Assembly (NCBI RefSeq): GCF_024584805.1
Contig: NZ_CP075715.1
Span: forward strand, 5,138,526 to 5,202,525
DNA: 64,000 nucleotides
From: Streptomyces sp. FIT100
GTDB taxonomy: Bacteria > Actinomycetota > Actinomycetes > Streptomycetales > Streptomycetaceae
Direction of reading: 5' to 3'
A program made the position numbers and the translations under genes. Positions 35,203 to 43,124 of the stretch are shown here, piece by piece; within the stretch, counting starts at the first letter, position 1; the number at the start of each line of letters is the position of its first letter. A model generated the notes under the pieces. That model worked only from the letters and a program-made list of their open reading frames with translations, had not been told where the DNA came from and did not search any database.

Positions 35203-36612
35203 CTACACGGGCCCCGGCTCCGCCTCTTGCCGTCCCCGCTGCACCATCAGCACCAGCAGCCCTACCGCCAGCCAGATCGCGCCGACCACCTGCGCCGTGT
35301 GCGACGCCTCCACGATCACCGCGACCGTCACCGCCGCACCCGCCACCGGGATCAGCAGATGCCGCCACCAGCTCGGCGGCCCCGCCATCCGCCGCACCAC
35401 GAACCACCCCACCACGCTCGCGTGCAGCAGGGTGAACGCCGTCAGCGCCCCGACGTCGACGACCGACACCAGCTTGTCCAGCCCGTCGTCGCGCCGCGCC
35501 GCCCACACCGCCGCGACCAGCGTCACCACGGCGGAGAGGAGCAGCGCCACGCGCGGCACGCCCGAGTCGGTACGGGACAGCACATGCGGCAGCCGCCGGC
35601 CGCGGGCCATCGCGAAGAGCAGCCGGCCCGCGGCCGCCTGCCCCGCCAGCGCCGCGAACGCCGCGCCGATCGCCTTGCTCACCGCCACCAGATCGTGCAG
35701 CCAGGTGCCGACGGAGGTGTCCACGGCGTCGTAGAACGCGGACCCCTGGGTCTTGGGGTCCGCCGCCAGCGCCGCAGACGAGACCGGTTCGAGCAGCGCC
35801 ACCAGATACGTCTGCGCCACGAACAGCGTGCCCGCCAGCCCCAGGCAGAACAGCACCGCCCGCGCCACCTGCCGTGATCCGCCCGTCACCTCCTCGGCGA
35901 ACGAGGCGATCGCGTCGAAGCCGAGGTATGAGAGCACCGCCACCGACACCGCGCCGAGGACCGCGCTCAGCGCGAAGTCCCCGTCGCCGGTGAGCGGCGA
36001 CAGCCAGCCGCGCCGCGGCCCGTCCTGCGCCAGGACCGCGACCGCCGACACCAGGAAGACCGCGAGGACGATGATCTCCATGGCCAGCACCGCGAGGCCG
36101 ACGCGGGCCGCGGCCCGTACGCCCCACAGGTTCAGCAGCGTGGTCACCACGACCGCAAGCGCGGTCCACACCCATCGGTCCACCCCTGGGACCAGCGCTT
36201 CCATCGCGATCCCGGAGAACAGATAGGCGACGGCCGGGATCAGCAGATAGTCGAGCATCGCCATCCACCCGGCGATGAACCCCGGTCCCTCGCCGAGCCC
36301 CTTGCGCGCGTACGCGAAGACCGATCCGGCCAGCGGGGCCACCCGCACCATCTGCGCGTAGCTGTACGCGGTGAAGCCCATCGCGATCGTCGCGACGACG
36401 TACACGAGGGCGACCGCTCCGTGCGATTTCGCGTCGAGGGTGCCGAAGACACCGACCGGTGCCATGGGGGCGATGAAGAGCAGTCCGTAGACGACCAGAT
36501 CCCGGACCCCGAGACTCCGGCGCAGCTGGCTGTGTGTGTCCCCGCCTCCGCCCCCGTCCGCGCCCGACGCCGTCCCGGTGCCCGCGCCGGCACCGGTGCC
36601 GGTCCCCGTCAT
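35203..36612 (-). CDS. APC-family amino acid permease
   Basis: 469 residues. A Gly/Thr-rich cytoplasmic start of about 30 residues precedes about 12 membrane helices. The first helix has VYGLLFIAPMAPVGVFGTLD, the unwound substrate segment of APC transporters, and FDAIASFAEEVTGGSRQVARA is the conserved loop with the Glu-Glu-Val motif. It probably imports an amino acid or amine by proton symport; specificity cannot be read. It ends 59 bases before the xseA start on the same strand and diverges from ispH. Confidence 0.88.
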   Translation of the reverse strand: MTGTGTGAGAGTGTASGADGGGGGDTHSQLRRSLGVRDLVVYGLLFIAPMAPVGVFGTLDAKSHGAVALVYVVATIAMGFTAYSYAQMVRVAPLAGSVFAYARKGLGEGPGFIAGWMAMLDYLLIPAVAYLFSGIAMEALVPGVDRWVWTALAVVVTTLLNLWGVRAAARVGLAVLAMEIIVLAVFLVSAVAVLAQDGPRRGWLSPLTGDGDFALSAVLGAVSVAVLSYLGFDAIASFAEEVTGGSRQVARAVLFCLGLAGTLFVAQTYLVALLEPVSSAALAADPKTQGSAFYDAVDTSVGTWLHDLVAVSKAIGAAFAALAGQAAAGRLLFAMARGRRLPHVLSRTDSGVPRVALLLSAVVTLVAAVWAARRDDGLDKLVSVVDVGALTAFTLLHASVVGWFVVRRMAGPPSWWRHLLIPVAGAAVTVAVIVEASHTAQVVGAIWLAVGLLVLMVQRGRQEAEPGPV

Positions 36613-36712
36613 GGCGGCCTCCGTCCTCGTACGTACCGGATTGATACCGGGGTGATCACATACGCACCAGTCTCAGCCCTGTGGGCGATCGTTGGCGTGT
36701 TCGGCGCGCCCT

Positions 36713-36718
36713 TACGAT
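36713..36718 (+). promoter_or_regulatory. -10 box for ispH, leaderless start
   Basis: TACGAT, seven bases before the ATG at 36726; the intervening GGGGGGC is too close to act as a normal ribosome site. Confidence 0.55.
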
Positions 36719-36725
36719 GGGGGGC

Positions 36726-37706
36726 ATGACTGCAACGAACGCCCGCCGCGTCCTGCTCGCCGCTCCCCGTGGCTACTGCGCGGGCGTGGACCGTGCCGTG
36801 ATCGCCGTGGAGAAGGCCCTGGAGCAGTACGGCGCTCCGGTCTACGTCCGCCACGAGATCGTCCACAACAAGTACGTCGTCCAGACCCTGGAGAAGAAGG
36901 GCGCGATCTTCGTCGAGGCCACGACGGAGGTCCCCGAGGGGTCCATCGTGATGTTCTCGGCGCACGGCGTCGCGCCGATCGTCCACGAGGAGGCCGCCGA
37001 GCGGAAGCTCGCGACCATCGACGCCACCTGCCCCCTGGTGACCAAGGTCCACAAGGAAGCCGTGCGGTACGCCCGCGAGGACTTCGACATCCTCCTCATC
37101 GGCCACGAGGGCCACGAGGAGGTCATCGGCACCACCGGTGAGGCCCCGGACCACATCACGCTCGTCGACGGCCCGGAAGACGTGGAGAAGGTGGAGGTCC
37201 GCGACCCGTCGAAGGTCGTCTGGCTCTCCCAGACCACGCTGTCGGTCGACGAGACGATGGAGACCGTCGACAAGCTGAAGACCAAGTTCCCGCTGCTGGT
37301 CTCGCCGCCCAGCGACGACATCTGCTACGCCACGCAGAACCGCCAGATCGCCGTCAAGCAGATGGGCGCGGAAGCCGAGCTGGTCATCGTCGTCGGCTCG
37401 CAGAACTCCTCGAACTCCAAGCGGCTCGTCGAGGTCGCGCTGGGCGCCGGCTCCCGGGACGCGCATCTGGTCGACTTCGCGGACGAGATCGACGAGGCAT
37501 GGCTGGAGGGGGTGACGACGGTCGGCGTCACGTCGGGCGCGTCCGTTCCCGAGGTGCTCGTCGAGCAGGTCCTGGAGTGGCTGGCGCAGCGCGGTTTCGA
37601 GGACGTGGAGATCGTCAAGGCGGCCGAGGAGTCGATCACCTTCTCGCTGCCGAAGGAGCTCCGCCGCGATCTGCGGGCCGAGGCGGCCGCACTTACGGAG
37701 GACTGA
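36726..37706 (+). CDS. ispH: 4-hydroxy-3-methylbut-2-enyl diphosphate reductase
   Basis: 326 residues from ATG 36726. The three cluster cysteines are Cys18 (PRGYCAGVDRA), Cys102 (DATCPLVTKVH) and Cys200 (DDICYATQNRQ). HEIVHN, SAHGVAP, GHEGHEEVIGT and SQNSSNSKRL line the substrate pocket. It makes IPP and DMAPP in the last step of the MEP pathway using a 4Fe-4S cluster. The start of this gene diverges from the permease. A 19-bp tandem repeat begins inside its last codons. Confidence 0.96.
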   Translation: MTATNARRVLLAAPRGYCAGVDRAVIAVEKALEQYGAPVYVRHEIVHNKYVVQTLEKKGAIFVEATTEVPEGSIVMFSAHGVAPIVHEEAAERKLATIDATCPLVTKVHKEAVRYAREDFDILLIGHEGHEEVIGTTGEAPDHITLVDGPEDVEKVEVRDPSKVVWLSQTTLSVDETMETVDKLKTKFPLLVSPPSDDICYATQNRQIAVKQMGAEAELVIVVGSQNSSNSKRLVEVALGAGSRDAHLVDFADEIDEAWLEGVTTVGVTSGASVPEVLVEQVLEWLAQRGFEDVEIVKAAEESITFSLPKELRRDLRAEAAALTED

Positions 37707-37764
37707 GACCCTCACGGAGGACTGAGACCCTCACGGAGGCCTGAGACCCTCACGGAGGCCTGAG
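37691..37764 (+). repeat. 19-bp tandem repeat from the ispH stop codon
   Basis: ACTTACGGAGGACTGAG (37691-37707, including the ispH stop) is followed by three 19-bp units of ACCCTCACGGAGG(A/C)CTGAG at 37708, 37727 and 37746, then a decayed end. No gene inside. Confidence 0.9.
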
Positions 37765-37820
37765 CCCCTCCGAGTGCCCGCTAGTACCCCGCTCGGGGAG
37801 TGACGGTCAGCGGTTCCTCG

Positions 37821-37826
37821 TAACGT
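37821..37826 (+). promoter_or_regulatory. -10 box for ppgK, leaderless start
   Basis: TAACGT, seven bases before the ATG at 37834. Confidence 0.6.
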
Positions 37827-37833
37827 TGGGTCC

Positions 37834-38580
37834 ATGAACGTCTTCGGAGTGGACATCGGCGGGTCGGGGATCAAGGGTGCGCCCGTGGACCTGGACCGCG
37901 GCGACCTTGCAGAGCCCCGCCACAAAGTACTCACCCCGCACCCGGCCACGCCCGACGGCGTGGCCGAGTGCGTTGCCGAGGTGATCGAGCACTTCGGCTG
38001 GTCGGGCCCGGTCGGGACGACCTTCCCCGGCGTGGTCACCGGCTCGGTGATCCGCACGGCCGCGAATGTCGACAAGAGCTGGATCGACGTGGATGGCGGC
38101 AAGCTGCTGGGCGACCGGTTGGGCCTGCCCGTGACCGTGCTGAACGACGCGGACGCGGCGGGGGTCGCCGAGATGACCTTCGGCGCGGGCCGCGGCCGCA
38201 AGGGCGCGGTCATGCTGCTGACGTTCGGCACGGGGATCGGCAGCGCGCTCTTCATCGACGGCAAGCTCGTGCCGAACACGGAGCTGGGCCATCTGGAGCT
38301 GCACGGCCACGAGGCGGAGAAGCACGCGTCGACCAAGGCGAAGGACGACGAGGAGCTGAGCTGGGAGCACTGGGCGCACCGGGTGCAGAAGTACCTGGTG
38401 CACCTGGAGATGCTCTTCTCGCCCGAGCTCTTCATCATCGGCGGCGGAGTGAGCCGCAAGGCGGACAGGTTCCTGCCGCTGATCAAGCATGTGCGCGCGG
38501 AGATGGTCCCGGCGGAACTGCAGAACAACGCGGGGATCGTGGGAGCGGCGATGGCAGCGATGGCGGCGGGGTCCGACTGA
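37834..38580 (+). CDS. ppgK: Polyphosphate glucokinase (ROK family)
   Basis: 248 residues, the usual size. Phosphate-1 motif FGVDIGGSGIKGAPVD, catalytic Asp in LNDADAAGVAEM, phosphate-2 LLTFGTGIGSALFIDG, and GHLELHGHEAEKHAS in place of a zinc motif, followed by FSPELFIIGGGVSRKADRF. These are hallmarks of the actinobacterial enzyme that phosphorylates glucose with polyphosphate or ATP. Leaderless promoter. A GC-rich repeat region follows. Confidence 0.94.
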   Translation: MNVFGVDIGGSGIKGAPVDLDRGDLAEPRHKVLTPHPATPDGVAECVAEVIEHFGWSGPVGTTFPGVVTGSVIRTAANVDKSWIDVDGGKLLGDRLGLPVTVLNDADAAGVAEMTFGAGRGRKGAVMLLTFGTGIGSALFIDGKLVPNTELGHLELHGHEAEKHASTKAKDDEELSWEHWAHRVQKYLVHLEMLFSPELFIIGGGVSRKADRFLPLIKHVRAEMVPAELQNNAGIVGAAMAAMAAGSD

Positions 38581-38805
38581 GCCGGGGCGGGTGCGGGGGT
38601 GCCGCTGTGCCTGGTGCCGGGCGCCTGGTGCTTGTGCACCCCGGCGCGCCCGGTGCCGGGGTCCCACAGGCTGCCGCGTGCCGGGGTGCTGGCATGCCTG
38701 GCGCCGGGGTGCCATCGGCTGCCGCCTCGGCGCTCGGCGCTCGGCGCTCGGCGCCTCGGCAGTCCGGCGGCCGGGGTTGAGGCTGGGCCGGGCCCGTCAT
38801 CCGGT
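38581..38805. repeat. Degenerate GC-rich repeats between ppgK and DUF6542 gene
   Basis: 225 bases with no gene. Recurring words are GCCGGGGTGC/GTGCCGGGG (at least four times), CTGCCGC, and a run of GCGCTCG units near 38728-38755 (CGGCGCTCGGCGCTCGGCGC). It separates two convergent genes. Confidence 0.7.
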
Positions 38806-39525
38806 CTAGCGGCGGGCTCCGCCGGGCCTGCGCTTGGTCTGGCCGGGCCCCCTGCCGGCCGGCCGGGGGCCGTTGCTCGGTCCGGCCGACACCCCGGTCG
38901 GCCGGCGGCCCGGCGGGCGATCGGGCCGGCGGTTCGTCCGGCGCTGCATCATCAGGCGCACCTTCCGTACGCAGGTGATGAGCCCGGCGATGAGCGTGCC
39001 TCCGTACAGCCAGCCGGCGTTCACGGCCAGCACGGTCACCACCGCCATGATCTGGCCGCCGAGGCCGCCGAGCCCGCCTGAGATCGGGACGCTGCCGACG
39101 GCGAACGCGATGGGCACACTGATCGGCGCGGTGACCAGGTCGGCGCTGCGCACCGAGAGGGCGGTCAGGGCGCTGAGCAGCAGGAAGAACACGCCGTACA
39201 CGATCGTCGAGCCGTCGAACAGCAGCTGGTCGAGCATGCCGACGAGGAGCATCGCGGCGCACGAGAAGAGCCCGGCGCCGAGTCCGGTCAGCCGGGCGTC
39301 GGGGAGCCTGCGCAGGGCCTGGACCACCGGGGGCACGGGAGGCTCGGAACGCCCGGGATCCCGGGACTGGCCCTTCTGGCCTCCCTTGCCCGTGCCGCCG
39401 GCCCGGTCGGGGCTGCCGGGCCGTGCGGCGACCCGGTACACCGCGCCCTCCACGAGCGGCGCCTGACCGGCGAGGGGGGCCTGCGGCCGCGGCCGCTGCT
39501 GCGAGGGACCTGTCCTTTGCTCCAC
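38806..39525 (-). CDS. DUF6542-type membrane protein
   Basis: 239 residues from GTG 39525. Gln/Arg/Pro-rich N-terminus (about 80 residues), then four hydrophobic segments (LTGLGAGLFSCAAMLLVGML, TIVYGVFFLLLSALTALSV, the APISVPIAFAVGSVPI region, MAVVTVLAVNAGWLYGGTL), then a very basic tail of RR, PGRRP and KRRPG motifs. Family function unknown. TACGTT six bases before the GTG indicates a leaderless start. Neighbour of ppgK and ychF as in other streptomycetes. Confidence 0.78.
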   Translation of the reverse strand: MEQRTGPSQQRPRPQAPLAGQAPLVEGAVYRVAARPGSPDRAGGTGKGGQKGQSRDPGRSEPPVPPVVQALRRLPDARLTGLGAGLFSCAAMLLVGMLDQLLFDGSTIVYGVFFLLLSALTALSVRSADLVTAPISVPIAFAVGSVPISGGLGGLGGQIMAVVTVLAVNAGWLYGGTLIAGLITCVRKVRLMMQRRTNRRPDRPPGRRPTGVSAGPSNGPRPAGRGPGQTKRRPGGARR

Positions 39526-39531
39526 GGAACC

Positions 39532-39537
39532 AACGTA
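39532..39537 (-). promoter_or_regulatory. -10 box for the DUF6542 gene, leaderless start
   Basis: TACGTT on the minus strand, six bases from the GTG at 39525. Confidence 0.55.
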
Positions 39538-39757
39538 GGTTGCATTGAGTGAGTGTTCCGCCACAGGACACGCCCTTTGGGTGACCTTGGCCGTGAGTTC
39601 GACGTGATCCCGCCCTTCGCGGTGCCGTCGCGGTGCCTCGGGGGCCGCTGCCGGTTCCCGTCGTCGGGCCTGCCGGCACGCCCGTAAACTGAGGGATCGG
39701 CCCACCCGGGGCCGGGCCCCCGGCCCTCAGCCAGTCCTCACCCAGGAAGTCGCCAAC

Positions 39758-40846
<1,089 letters not shown>

Positions 40847-40893
40847 TGTGTGACGTACCGTCGTTTCGCTGATCTGGCAAACATACAGGTCAG

Positions 40894-40925
40894 AAGGGGT
40901 CCGACTCTTCGGGGTCGGGCCCTTT
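40894..40925 (+). terminator. Terminator after ychF
   Basis: AAGGGGTCCGAC (40894-40905) pairs with GTCGGGCCCTTT (40914-40925) with G-U and one mismatch near the base, ending in TTT. Confidence 0.75.
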
Positions 40926-41015
40926 GCGTATTCCCGTACTGGGATGCATGCCGCTCTGTGCTTGGCAGCGGGATGGGCTGTGGCGCTTTTCCTACTCGTT
41001 TGACACACTCGGGCT

Positions 41016-41300
41016 ATGGGTGAGACGACGTACAGCATCGGGGAAGGGCCGGCGACGCGGGTGAGCCTGTCGCTGCCGGAAGGGACCGCGGAGGCGATCC
41101 GGGCGCGGGTGGGTAAGCGGGAGTTCTCCGCGTTCATTGCTGAGGCGGTGGAGCGTGAGCTGCGAGGGCAGATCCTTGACGAGTATCTGGCGGACTACGA
41201 GAACCGCAAGGGACCGGTCTCCGAGCAGGCTCGCCAGCGAGCGCGGCAGGTATTCGACGAGGTGTTCGCCGAGGAGGGTGAGTGGCCCGCCGCAAGCTGA
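41016..41300 (+). CDS. CopG/ribbon-helix-helix-type antitoxin
   Basis: 94 residues. RVSLSLPEGTAEAIRARVG and FSAFIAEAVERELRGQIL give the strand-helix-helix pattern of RHH DNA-binding antitoxins. The C-terminal half (LADYENRKGPVSEQARQR then VFDEVFAEEGEW) is acidic and probably wraps the toxin. Its 3' end overlaps the PIN gene by 19 bases, the usual coupling of antitoxin to toxin. It should repress the operon and neutralise the PIN protein. No clear ribosome site before the ATG. Confidence 0.82.
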   Translation: MGETTYSIGEGPATRVSLSLPEGTAEAIRARVGKREFSAFIAEAVERELRGQILDEYLADYENRKGPVSEQARQRARQVFDEVFAEEGEWPAAS

Positions 41301-41695
41301 GTCACGAGGGGACGCTGGTCCTGGACAGCGAAGGGCTCTCGAAGCTACTCGCCGATGACGAGCAGGTGCTGGCGTTGGTTGCTGAGGCGCGCTCGCGCGG
41401 CATGGAGGTCGTGATCAGCGCACTCACCATCATCGAGGTCGTCCATGCCCGCACGAACAAGTCTCGCCTGAAGTGGGTGCTCTCCGGGCTGCGAGTGGTT
41501 GCGGTGGGCGACGAGGAGGCGAGGGCGGCCTCGGATCTGCTGATGGAAACCGGTTTGCACGGGCACAAGTACGCGATCGATGCCGCGGTCGCCGAGGCCG
41601 CGCTGCGACAGCATCGCCCTGTGGTCATGCTGACCTCTGATATCGACGACATGGTCAAGCTGTGCGGCGATCGCGTCCGGCTCGTGGCGGTGTGA
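41282..41695 (+). CDS. PIN-domain ribonuclease toxin (VapC-like)
   Basis: 137 residues from GTG 41282 with GAGGAGGG upstream inside the antitoxin gene. Acidic active-site residues are Asp15 (VLDSEGL), Glu52 (LTIIEVVHA), Asp100 (KYAIDAAVAEAA) and Asp120 (MLTSDIDD), all present, so it should cut RNA with Mg2+ or Mn2+. Targets of VapC toxins are usually tRNAs or rRNA loops; not determinable here. Forms a toxin-antitoxin pair with the preceding gene. Confidence 0.87.
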   Translation: MARRKLSHEGTLVLDSEGLSKLLADDEQVLALVAEARSRGMEVVISALTIIEVVHARTNKSRLKWVLSGLRVVAVGDEEARAASDLLMETGLHGHKYAIDAAVAEAALRQHRPVVMLTSDIDDMVKLCGDRVRLVAV

Positions 41696-42034
41696 TCTGC
41701 GGTTGGTCGAGGGTGGTTCTGAGGGACGCCGCGTCAGCATGTACACCGCGACCGGAGATCGGGGCCCTGCCCACCGCAGATCAGTCCATGAGGTGGTAGG
41801 TGCTACGCGCGGTGGTCGAAGAGGCTGTTGCGGGACCTCCGTGAACGTCTCTGGTTGCGGTCTAGTCCGGAGGACCTCGTACCCGCAGTGGACACGAGGC
41901 GCAGTTGTTCAGGGTGAGGATGAGCCAGGGGCCGGGTTCTGGAGAGTTCAAACCCTCCGCGCGCCCGAGCCGATATGCGGGCCGCTCACGGCAGGCACCC
42001 ATCCTCTCCGGTGAGCGGTCCGATGCTCACTGTT
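41696..42034. other. Spacer between the two toxin-antitoxin-like pairs
   Basis: About 340 bases. Open frames here have no ribosome site or family resemblance. Composition is less GC-rich than neighbouring genes. CCGCTCAC (41982-41989) and GTGAGCGG (42011-42018) form an inverted repeat, and GTGAGC (42011-42016) also pairs with GCTCAC (42025-42030); these may belong to the promoter of the next gene. GGAGAGTTCAAACCCTCC resembles a tRNA T-arm but has no tRNA around it. Confidence 0.4.
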
Positions 42035-42074
42035 ACTTTCATTGGGCGCTTGATATCCTGCGTCCAATGAAAGT
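42035..42074 (+). promoter_or_regulatory. Operator/promoter of the HTH-nucleotidyltransferase gene
   Basis: Perfect 11-bp inverted repeat: ACTTTCATTGG (42035-42045) and CCAATGAAAGT (42064-42074), spacer 18 bases. TATCCT (42054-42059), the probable -10 box, lies inside the spacer seven bases before the ATG, and the right arm contains the start codon. Binding would block both transcription and start-site access. Confidence 0.75.
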
Positions 42075-42660
42075 CTCGCCGAGTCTGCTCCCCATCCTTC
42101 GGTCCCGTATGCAGGGCGAGCTCCTCGCGCTGCTCCTGCTGCACCCGGAGCGCGAGTACAGCATCACCGAACTTGCCGCCGAAGTCGGTGTGACGCCCAC
42201 GGCTGTCCTGCGGGAGGTCGACCGGTTGGCCGGCGGTGGGATTCTCGTGGATCGGCGGGTGGGGCGCAGTCGCCTCGTCAAGGCCCGTACGGATACTCCG
42301 CTGTACCCTCCGCTGAGTGAGCTCATGGCCGTCTCCTTCGGCCCCGTACCCGTGCTCATCGATGTGCTGGCGGGGCTCGAAGGTGTGGAGCGGGCCTATA
42401 TCTACGGTTCCTGGGCCGCCCGGTACAACGGGGAGCCGGGGCCGCCGCCCGCCGATGTGGATGTACTCGTCGTGGGGGCCCCCGATGCCGACGCGCTCTT
42501 CGACCTTGCCGAGGAGGCGTCCCGACGTCTGCGTCGTGAGGTCAACGTCCATCGGGTCTCCGTCGGAGCGTGGGAGGCGGCCCCTACGGATGATCCGTTC
42601 CTCACCAGCGTTCGGGAACGTCCGCTGGTCCGACTGAACCTTGAACCGGAGGCGCTGTGA
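42067..42660 (+). CDS. Winged-helix protein fused to a minimal nucleotidyltransferase domain (MNT-like antitoxin)
   Basis: 197 residues from ATG 42067; leaderless. Residues 10-75 form an ArsR/MarR-like winged helix (YSITELAAEVGVTPTAVLRE, GGGILVDRRVGRSRL). Residues 105-160 hold the nucleotidyltransferase core: YIYGSWAARY (Gly114-Ser115) and Asp130-Val-Asp132 in ADVDVLVVG, the GSx(n)DxD pattern, with a weaker third acidic position at Glu158. It should bind nucleotide and may modify the HEPN protein encoded next (AMPylation in known MNT/HEPN pairs). The DNA-binding half probably recognises the inverted repeat over its own start. The stop overlaps the next start (GTGA). Confidence 0.85.
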   Translation: MKVSPSLLPILRSRMQGELLALLLLHPEREYSITELAAEVGVTPTAVLREVDRLAGGGILVDRRVGRSRLVKARTDTPLYPPLSELMAVSFGPVPVLIDVLAGLEGVERAYIYGSWAARYNGEPGPPPADVDVLVVGAPDADALFDLAEEASRRLRREVNVHRVSVGAWEAAPTDDPFLTSVRERPLVRLNLEPEAL

Positions 42661-43124
42661 CGCGCTGGAACCAAGGCCGGTCGACGGTCGACGCGCTCAT
42701 CGGCAGTGGCCGGCTCGAACACGTACCCGCTTCCCGGCAGGCCGCCGAGGCGGAACTGGTCCGGGCCCGTACGCATGTCGGCTCCGCGCGGCAGTTGGCG
42801 GCCACGGACCCGGAGGGCGCATACACGCTGGCCTATGACGCCGCGCGCAGAGCCTTGGCCGCGGTGTTGCAGAACCAGGGATTGCGCGCGACGAGTCGTG
42901 GTGGCCATCTCGGCGTCTACGAGGCCGTGAGGGCTCAGCTCGACCCGCCGCTCGGGTCCGTACTGCGCCCCTTCAACCGCATGCGAGCCCGGCGCAACGA
43001 GGTCGAGTACCGGTCGACGGAGGCCCCCACCGTGACGCCGGACGAGGTCGCGGCCGACTTGACGAAGGTCGAGGCGCTCATCGAGCTCGCGGAGAAGTCG
43101 ATCCCGAACATGCCGCGCTATTGA
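42657..43124 (+). CDS. HEPN domain protein (SAV_6107-like), putative toxin partner
   Basis: 155 residues from GTG 42657. Four-helix HEPN pattern: AEAELVRARTHVGSARQLAA, AYTLAYDAARRALAAVLQNQ, a third helix near 86-108, then RMRARRNEVEYRS (109-120). HEPN RNases have Arg-x4-6-His; here Arg113 is followed by Tyr118 where His is expected, so RNase activity is doubtful or altered. In MNT/HEPN pairs a nearby Tyr is AMPylated, and Tyr118 could be that site. Translationally coupled to the nucleotidyltransferase gene; the last seven bases overlap the convergent threonine-synthase-like gene. Confidence 0.82.
   Translation: MTRWNQGRSTVDALIGSGRLEHVPASRQAAEAELVRARTHVGSARQLAATDPEGAYTLAYDAARRALAAVLQNQGLRATSRGGHLGVYEAVRAQLDPPLGSVLRPFNRMRARRNEVEYRSTEAPTVTPDEVAADLTKVEALIELAEKSIPNMPRY

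Noticed and set aside
41930..41975. tRNA gene or attachment-site remnant (GGAGAGTTCAAACCCTCC)
   Set aside because: Only a T-arm-like hairpin; no acceptor stem, D-arm or anticodon arm can be built around it.
41703..42014. A possible 103-codon gene between the two toxin-antitoxin pairs
   Set aside because: No ribosome site, no resemblance to a family, odd composition (many Gly/Arg/Cys), and it overlaps probable promoter DNA.
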